The translations under genes and the position numbers were made by a program. A stretch of 64,000 nucleotides of DNA from assembly GCF_032452875.1 (NCBI RefSeq), contig NC_083876.1:992001-1056000 (forward strand), in the 5' to 3' direction. This DNA comes from Bos javanicus (taxonomy: Eukaryota; Chordata; Mammalia; Artiodactyla; Bovidae). The notes beneath the pieces are model-generated. The model was not told the origin of the DNA and searched no databases. It worked only from the letters and a program-made list of their open reading frames with translations. Each line of letters opens with the position of its first letter. The stretch's first letter is position 1. Below, one piece after another: positions 57,216 to 64,000 of this stretch.

Positions 57216-57543
57216 TGGCATTATAATTCAGTTCTCAAATGTGAAATGATGTGATTTCCATGTCTAGGCTTGTAGGAAGTCCAACTCAATTTATTGTCAT
57301 CGACTTTAAGCGAATTTCTTAGTGATTGTTAAAATGCTCTGCAAGAGGGAAAAGCTTTTATTCTCAAAAAACATCTTCAAGTTGTTAGTGTAGGTGGTAA
57401 GTCATGAGAGGTACACTCTGTGCAATGACAATTTCTATACAATGTTTTAGATAAGATACACTGTTAGATCAAAGATGGCACCAGGGTTGAGAAATACCTA
57501 ATGGTAAATTCAAGGTGCACGGGAACAGTGGTGCAGCTGTAGT

Positions 57544-57567
57544 TTTGACTTTGACTTTGACTTTGAC
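57544..57567. repeat. (TTTGAC)4 microsatellite
   Basis: Four perfect head-to-tail copies of TTTGAC. Confidence 0.98.
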
Positions 57568-57837
57568 AGAACTCTTTTGGGGTTGCCATCAGTAAAATCA
57601 GCCCTGCATAACCTTTATAACCTTAGAGGCAATCATTAACTTTCACTGGGGAGCAGACTTCTAACATGTAAACTATGAAGGCAAGCTCAGATGGTCTGAA
57701 TGCTGCAGTTGTCACTTCAGAAAAGTCAATGACTTGTTGTACTAAGGCCAATGGAATGAATTAGACATCCTATATTAGAATTTCTGTTCTTAGCTTTGTT
57801 TATTTTCCTCTTTGGCCCAGACAAGTAAGAATAGGAC

Positions 57838-57883
57838 ATAAATGATATATATGCAAAGGATATAAATGATACATATGCAAAGG
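57838..57883. repeat. two-copy tandem repeat of about 23 bp
   Basis: The unit ataaatgatatatatgcaaa is followed at once by a near-identical copy with acatatgcaaagg, differing at one position. Confidence 0.9.
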
Positions 57884-59469
57884 TTTGGGCCCTCTCTATG
57901 CTTTTGGCTAATCCTGTCACTGATGGCAGAACTGTGAAGTGAGATTTTCTTTTGTCATACATACTCTCCACAATGTTGATGCAGGACTTAAGGGCATAGA
58001 CCACGATGATCCATATGTGTACTTGAGGTGACAGAAGCATCAGGTGATGGGGATGTAAACATGTACCATCCCACATTTGCATAACGAAGGTGTCAATAAC
58101 TTAAGAAAGCAGTGTGGAGGATTAAACAAAAGATGCAAATGTTCACTCACATGCCCTGGGTGTAAAAGGGTGAATATCTGGCCAGTGTTATCAAATGCCT
58201 CTGAAGAAAACCTATGTTTCTAGAGAAAAATTACAGCTCTATAATTTATTCATGTTCTCCAGGTGTAAAATGTCACCCATCCTGTTCATCAGTAACAGAA
58301 ACAGAAAAGAACAGTAACAGAAAAAGAAGGAAAATATAATGTCAGACACAAGAAAGTGAGCACATTTTACCCACTCTGGGAAGCAGGTAAATTGGAGAAT
58401 TCTTCCATGAAAAAACTAGAATAATTTTACTGGCCTGGATAAAATAGGAGTTGTAATTCTTTTCATTTGATATAAATTATTTTCACTTATTTCTAGTATC
58501 TTTGTTATTGTACTTTATCTACATGGATCATCCCATCAGAATGGTCATGTTAACGGGTACATAATTCTATCAAAGTTCCCCTTAACCATCACCTTTTAAG
58601 ATATATAGTTAAATTCTGTGTTAATTGAGAATTAATCTAGTCAATCATATCTTTAGCTTTCAATAACTCTAGAAAAATGCCACAGAATGAAAGTTCCTTA
58701 CCACATGCTATGACAACCTGTATAAAGGGAATAATTGGCTTCTTATTTTTAGACTCTAATAGCCTTGCAGGAAAGGCCTTTTGCAGTTTTATTTTCTGTG
58801 AATTTGACATACTGAATATAAAAGTTAAATATTGACACCACCTGGGACTTTCTCAGGGCCTCTGTTGGGCTCAGCATGTTTTACACCCCCTCTCTGAAAG
58901 CTGCAGCATCTCTGAGCACACGCACAACTTCAAAGCAGGTTACTCTTTCTCTATGATATGAAGACAGAAGGTGAAGGGATGGACAGTGGAAGAGGTTTGT
59001 AGAGAATTAACATGACAGGAACCAGAATGAGAATGTGGATCACATTTTGACAGTCCAGAAACTGAATCACAGCCTTCTGGGTTAGGGTTGATATCCAAGA
59101 AAGTGATAACTTCCTAGTAATATCACAGGTGTCATGAATTCCTAGTGGTATAGGATGATTCTGGAAGCCTTGGATAATTAACACATAAGGAAGTTACTGA
59201 GTGATGACATTATCAATATGTAGAAACTGACAGTGACAATAACAGCCTACAATTGGATAGAGGCTGTACCTTATACTTCATAATTCAACTGTTATATTAA
59301 TACTTAGTACTAAACAGAAGTAAAATTTCAATAAATATTTGTCTGTTAAAACATCTTTTAAAATAAATATTAGCTCACTTCATTTCATAGAAGCTCTCTG
59401 GGAAAAATTGGGTGGGTGTCATTATGCCAATTTTGTTGTGAAACAGATAAAGACCAATAAAATAATGAT

Positions 59470-59640
59470 GAATTATGGAGTCAGGTGATTTGGGTTCTTA
59501 GCTCGGTTTTGCTCTTACTAGCTATGGGATGCCTATCTGAACTCTGTGAGCCTCAGTTATCTTAAAAGAGAAGTAGGGTTAGTAACAAAAAACAAAGAGT
59601 TATTGTTAGGAATAAATGAATTTACATATGCTGTGGGTCT
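59470..59640 (+). mobile_element. MIR SINE
   Basis: Plus-strand MIR order: 'tatggagtcaggtgatttgg', 'gctcttactagctatggg', ctgtgagcctcagttatctt, and 'gttaggaataaatga' at the end. Confidence 0.75.
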
Positions 59641-60129
59641 GGGCCAATGTTACTGATCCACGTCCTGCACCTACTGAGAGACAGAAATGAGATGAGAGCT
59701 CAGAGCTCCTGACTTTGAGTCATATGTTCCTTGCAGTCAGTCAGACTTAAGACAGCCATTTACCAGTCATTGTATTGTGAGTCATGTCCGAAGCACCTGA
59801 CCAAAAGGCTTGGAAGTTTTATTATTACTTTGTCTTATGGAAGCTTAAAAAGTCATGATCATAAAACAATTAGTGATTCTGCTGATCTGGAAACAATGTC
59901 ACATGAATTGAGATGGATTTTCCTTTTAATTTTTTTTTCCTTGCAGGCTGAGTGTGGTCAGCTCTTTTCTGAGATGACATTTCTTAGATGCCACTTCAAC
60001 TCAATATTCTATATCCCTCCTGTGACCAGAAATGCCCAGTAGCTGCTTAACTTTAATTCTAATATATTATCAAAGCCTTACAATGGGAACCAGCTGGTAC
60101 AGAATCTCTGGCACAAGAGATCATTAAGC
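59641..60129. other. unassigned sequence
   Basis: Nothing recognised. A pyrimidine tract followed by ttgcag at about 59926-59946 resembles a splice acceptor, but no exon could be supported. Confidence 0.45.
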
Positions 60130-60138
60130 AAACCTAGA

Positions 60139-60419
60139 GCTGCTGCTGCTGCTGCTGCTAAGTTGCTTCAGTCGTGTCTGACTCTGTGCTACCCCATAGA
60201 TGGCAGCCCACCAGGCTCCCCTGTCCCTAGGATTCTCCAGGCAAGAACGCTGGAGTGGGTTGCCATTTCCTTCTCCAATGCATGAAAGTGAAAAGTGAAA
60301 GTGAAGTCACTCAGTCGTGTCCATCTCTTCACGACCCCATGGACTGCCGCCTACCAGGCTTCTCCGTCCATGGGACTTGCCAGACAAGAGTACTGGAGTG
60401 GGTTGCCATTGCCTTCTCC
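60139..60419 (-). mobile_element. Bov-A2 SINE (first of a tandem pair)
   Basis: Minus-strand Bov-A dimer with (gct)n at its left. Flanked by aaacctaga at 60130-60138 and 60420-60428. Confidence 0.96.
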
Positions 60420-60428
60420 AAACCTAGA

Positions 60429-60701
60429 AGCTGCTGCTGCTGCTGCTAAGTCGCTTCAGTCGTGTCCGACTCTGTGCGACCCCATAGACGGCAGCCCACC
60501 AGGCTCCCCCATCCCTGGGATTCTCCAGGCAAGAACACGAGTGGGTTGCCATTTCCTTCTCCAATGCATGAAAGTGAAAAGTGAAAGTGAAGTCGCTCAG
60601 TCGTGTCCGACTCTTCAGGACCCCCTGGACTGCAGCCCATAGGCTCCGTCCATGGCATTTTCCAGGCAAGAGTACTGGAGTGGGGTGCCATCGCCTTCTC
60701 C
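60429..60701 (-). mobile_element. Bov-A2 SINE (second of a tandem pair)
   Basis: A second Bov-A2 in the same orientation, immediately after the shared aaacctaga at 60420-60428 and followed by a third copy of that motif at 60702-60710. The two SINEs differ at many sites, so this is not a recent exact duplication. Confidence 0.96.
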
Positions 60702-60970
60702 AAACCTAGAAGCTAGGTTCCAGGATAGATGTCATGTGGGAGCCACTGCGAACCACTGACTAGGAGCAGGATGTCTGTGTTAGGTTATATGCAGGTAGGA
60801 ATGAAGATATTTTTTCTAGTTGTGGTTGTTCAAGGTCACCTCCATTCATAAATTTAAATGAAAACATGAATTGCAGCGTATAATAAATTGCCTGGACTTT
60901 TGTTCTTTTTATGCTTAGATTCGTTTCTCTATTCTGGATTGAAGTCTCATGCTTTTGCTGCTAATTTATG

Positions 60971-61150
60971 AAAACAGCATGGCATAAAGGAAAAAGCATA
61001 GGTTGCTGATTACTTATGGTAAGGGTCACTTAACTCTTTTGTCTTTTTCTCACTGTATAGTGTGGAAAATAAGAATACAGAGGTTGAGAAGATAATTTGT
61101 ATTGATGTGTATGAAATGCTTTGAAAATTTAGAGTGACAACAAATGCTGG
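60971..61150 (+). mobile_element. MIR SINE
   Basis: Plus-strand MIR order: acagcatggcataaaggaaa, 'aagggtcacttaactctttt', 'gtgtggaaaataagaatac'. The sequence is diverged. Confidence 0.6.
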
Positions 61151-61311
61151 TTTGTAAAATGAATTTCATTACTAGCAGAAAGTGGAGGAGCACATTGATG
61201 GCTTGGTTGATGGGCCCTGTGCCTGTATCTCAGTGTCAATTACCCAAGCATGAGCTTCACACCCATATCATACCCCCAGCTTTCCACATTGCTCAGCACG
61301 ACATTAGAAAG

Positions 61312-61520
61312 TAGGGCTTCCCTGTGGCTCGGGGAGTAAAGAATCCATCTGCAATGTGGGATACCTGGGTTCAATCCCTGGGTTAGGAAAATCCCCTGGA
61401 GGAGGGAATGGCAACCCACTCCAGTATTCTTGACTGGAAAATCCCTATGGACAGAGGAGCCTGGAAGGCCACAGTCCATAGAATCACAGAGTTGGACATG
61501 ACTGAGTGTCTAAAAACAGC
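61312..61520 (+). mobile_element. Bov-tA SINE
   Basis: A tRNA-like head (ctgtggctcggggagtaaag; B box gggttcaatccc) plus a Bov-A unit. A perfect 11-bp TSD acattagaaag is at 61301-61311 and 61521-61531. Confidence 0.95.
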
Positions 61521-61744
61521 ACATTAGAAAGCAAGCTCCATGAGAGCAGGCATTTATGGATGATTAGTTCAAAGAGGTTTCCAAAGTGCCTATGATAGTA
61601 TGAGGCAGACAGCCAGCACAATTGTTTGTTCGATGACCGACTGATGTAAAGCAGGCAGGCACAGATATCTGCTTTTGCTCACCTTTCAGCTGTGTGTGTG
61701 TGTGTAGAAGGGAACTGGGGAAAGCTTGGTGGTAAGTATTGTAT

Positions 61745-62013
61745 GGAGAAGGCAATGGCACCCCACTCCAGTACTTTTGCCTGGAAAATCCCATTGATGG
61801 AGGAGCCTGGAAGGCTGCAGTCCATGGGGTTGCTGAGAGTCAGACACGACTGAGTGACTTCACTTTCACTTTTCACTTGCATGCATTGGAGAGGGAAATG
61901 GCAACCCACTCCGGGGTTCTTGCCTGGAGAATCCCAGGGACGAGGAAGCCTGGTGGGCTGCCGTCTATGGGATCGCACAGAGTCAGACATGACTGAAGTG
62001 ACTTAGCAATAGC
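61745..62013 (+). mobile_element. Bov-A2 SINE
   Basis: Sense Bov-A dimer with two 'actccag...ttgcctgg' blocks. The TSD aagtattgtat (61734-61744) and aaatattgtat (62014-62024) differs at one base. Confidence 0.95.
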
Positions 62014-62024
62014 AAATATTGTAT

Positions 62025-62240
62025 ATGTGTTGTTGTTTAGTCACTAAGTTGTGTCTGACTCTTTTGTGACCCCGTGGACTGTAGGATCCTCTGTCCCTGG
62101 GGTTTCTCTGGCAAAAATACTGGAGTGGGTTGCCATTGCCTTCTCCAGGGGAACTTCCTGACTCAGGGATTGAACCCACATCTCCTGTGTTTCCTGCTTT
62201 GCAGGCATATTCTTTACCACTGAGCTACCAGGGACGCTCC
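62025..62240 (-). mobile_element. Bov-tA SINE
   Basis: Minus-strand Bov-A unit with tail (gttgttgttt at left) and tRNA-like head at right ('accactgagctaccagggac'). The TSD tattgtat is at 62017-62024 and 62241-62248. The left copy is also the right TSD of the Bov-A2 just upstream. Confidence 0.93.
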
Positions 62241-62248
62241 TATTGTAT

Positions 62249-62278
62249 TATATATATATATACATATAATGTATATTA
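62249..62278. repeat. (TA)n-rich microsatellite
   Basis: A TA dinucleotide run with interruptions (tatatatata, then 'catataatgtata') directly after the SINE duplication. Confidence 0.9.
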
Positions 62279-62280
62279 CA

Positions 62281-62734
62281 CCTCATCTTCAATAGTAAAC
62301 ATTAATCTCCTAATTCTCAGTTTGGGGTCAAATAGTATCTTTAAGGATACATTTCCTCCTGACATTCCAACTCAAGTCACAATTCAAATCCCACTGGTTC
62401 TGATTGCTCTTGGATCAATCTGCTAGTGCCCTCAGCTTAATGAAACCTCACCAAGCCCTGAGGGTCTTACAGAGAAACAGCATCATGCAAACACATCAGA
62501 GGAAGCCAGTGCATTCAAGAATTCACTAATGATATTCAACAGGGACTGTTAACATTAAAATCAGTCTTTAAATAAAGAGTTTCTTACATTGGAGCTAAAT
62601 CCATAAGTACTTCAGCAGATGCTGGAGCCTAGCTGAAAATATTGAGTGTCCAATTTCTATTGAGTCCTGGAAAGATGTTACCTGGATTTACTAGCAAGCA
62701 GGGCAGGTCAAATGGGATCCAGGAGCTTGGTCAT
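62281..62734. other. unassigned sequence
   Basis: About 450 bp, nothing recognised. Confidence 0.5.
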
Positions 62735-62745
62735 CAATGATGTTT

Positions 62746-62900
62746 CAATTCAGTTCAGTTCAGTTCAGTCGCTCAGTCGTGTCTGACTCTTTGCGACCCC
62801 ATGAATAGCAGCACGCCAGGCCTCCCTGTCCATCACCAACTCCTGGAGTTCACTCAGACTCACATCCATCGAGTCAGTGATGCCATCCAGCCATCTCATC
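62746..62900 (-). mobile_element. BovB LINE 3' end, only 155 bp
   Basis: Tail ttcagttcagttcag on the plus strand, then the BovB 3' terminal region up to the codons for RMRWLDGITDSMD. A perfect 11-bp TSD caatgatgttt is at 62735-62745 and 62901-62911. A very short but clean insertion, close to the consensus. Confidence 0.95.
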
Positions 62901-62911
62901 CAATGATGTTT

Positions 62912-64000
62912 ACTGATCTGTTATTTAAGGAATTTTAATGAAAATAAAGTCACATGCAGTGAATTGCTTCTAATCTAATTTCACTGCATCAAGCTAACCT
63001 CTGCTCTAATAAACTAAAGCCCAGGGAATCTAACAAAAAGTAAATAGGTGGTGACTGGAGACTGTGGGGAATTGCAGTCTGCAGGTCTGTGTCAGCTGCT
63101 AATTGTGCTAGAGCCCTCGGTTTTTACAGCTGCAACACTCAGCATATCTGTCCCCTGAGAGAAAACAAGTCAGTTGGAGCTTTTTCTCCCCTTAAATCAG
63201 GAAGTAGATCTCAGTACTGCACTTGTCATCCAAAGGGATGCATATCCATCTAATCTCTTAGAATCACCTACTTCTTTGGGTTATGGAACCCTACATTTTG
63301 TATAAATAAATTCAGGGTGATTTTAGCACGCATGACTTGGAATCCTAAAACCACTGACTGCACCTGTGTGACTTTCTCAGCTTTCTGAACCTCTTGGAGA
63401 GGAAGAGAGCTCTGTCATCTGCTAGTGCTATTAATTTTTTTCTCCGTTTAATATTTTATCAAAGTAGTAGGGGCATAGGTTAAAAGTTTAAGTAGATTCG
63501 AGGGACTCGTAATAAAAGATAGCAGTCCCTCACTCATCCTTCTCCACCATTTGGCCCATGTCTCACAGAACACAGCTTGTTTTGCTGTTTCCAGTTCTTC
63601 TAGTCTTTTACTCCCATTGGATGATTGCAATGCTTTTTCTTGGTTAGTCACATTAACACGCCCTGTTAATTCTCTGCAGAGAAATGGGGTTTAGTTAATT
63701 TAAACTACTTTCTTCCAATATTTGTAACTTGTGATTGACATATCCTATGTTACCATTGTGCCATTATATTATACACCCACATCTTTGTTTCTTTCCATAT
63801 CAAATGTACTCAGTATTCCTTGCCTTCCTGCTCTGTTGGATTGAAATACTAGCACCCTGCCCCAATTGCATTCCTCAGTCCTCATGGCCAGCTCCTGTCT
63901 CTAGTTAGTTCCATCTGAACTTTAAGAATGTGAAGGTTGATCCTATTACATTCTGTTCTGTAAACATGTTTCAGTTTTATACAGTTTCCTGAGTGCAAAT
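62912..64000. other. unassigned single-copy-like sequence
   Basis: About 1.1 kb to the window end. No repeat, RNA gene or exon that I recognise. Confidence 0.5.

Larger units (their letters stand above)
57216..59469. other. unassigned single-copy-like sequence
   Basis: About 2.25 kb with two small tandem repeats (57544-57567 and 57838-57883) and nothing else that I recognise. The 118-codon minus-strand frame at 57726-58082 has no family features. Confidence 0.5.

Noticed and set aside
59205..59460. Possible reverse MIR or L2 fragment
   Set aside because: Only scattered short words match; too weak to annotate.
59922..59985. Pyrimidine tract plus ttgcag followed by a short open stretch, like a splice acceptor
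   Set aside because: No matching donor, branch point or conserved protein was seen. Such motifs are common by chance in T-rich DNA.
1..64000. CRISPR array, integron, prophage or other bacterial system
   Set aside because: No regularly spaced repeats with unique spacers were seen. All repeat families are ruminant or mammalian retroelements.

Overview
This window is mammalian nuclear DNA from a ruminant, most likely a bovid (cattle, sheep, goat or buffalo group). The reason is its repeat content. It holds about a dozen BovB (RTE-type) LINE copies, Bov-A2 and Bov-tA SINEs (the tRNA-headed SINEs whose tails match the BovB 3' end), and ruminant-type L1 elements whose 3' and 5' ends I recognise. 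I found no host protein-coding exon, tRNA gene, rRNA gene or CRISPR array that I could support. Nearly all long open frames are fragments of LINE ORFs or their antisense shadows. The window reads as LINE-dense, gene-poor intergenic or intronic sequence.

Layout. 1-4.6 kb: an internally deleted minus-strand L1 abuts a minus-strand BovB, followed by an ancient L1 ORF1 relic that received a short BovB, then an L1 3' end split by a Bov-A2. 4.65-11.6 kb: a composite of an older plus-strand L1, a BovB nested in its ORF2 and a younger 5'-truncated L1. The 7254-9702 segment appears to be inverted. 11.9-23.4 kb: an old minus-strand L1 that took at least five later insertions: a Bov-A2, a class II type solo LTR, a near full-length BovB with a 5' inversion, a Bov-tA and a truncated BovB. 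Most have intact target-site duplications (TSDs). 24.2-25.9 kb: another BovB and an ancient L1 3' end. 27.0-34.9 kb: a minus-strand L1 reaching its 5' terminus, with a CpG-containing 5' UTR and a degenerate three-unit tandem repeat. 35-50 kb: older BovB copies, some internally deleted or mosaic, with SINEs and ancient repeats (L2, MARNA-like, MER5A-like, L1M). 50-64 kb: mostly unrecognised single-copy-like DNA with scattered SINEs, MIRs, an MLT1-like LTR and short BovB tails.

How the parts relate. BovB supplies the endonuclease and reverse transcriptase that are thought to mobilise Bov-tA and Bov-A2 through their shared 3' sequence, and L1 supplies the other retrotransposition machinery. All copies here look dead: frames are broken by stops, frameshifts, inversions or truncation. 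The best material for a second look is structural: the 2.45-kb inversion that splits one BovB into two oppositely oriented halves, the chimeric BovB/L1 frame this creates, the twin-primed BovB at 18.9-21.9 kb, a mosaic BovB junction near 47.6 kb, and two cases of neighbouring SINEs sharing one target-site motif. I saw no convincing sign of a new biological system. Repeat names are from memory of consensus sequences, not from a database search, and subfamily assignments are approximate.
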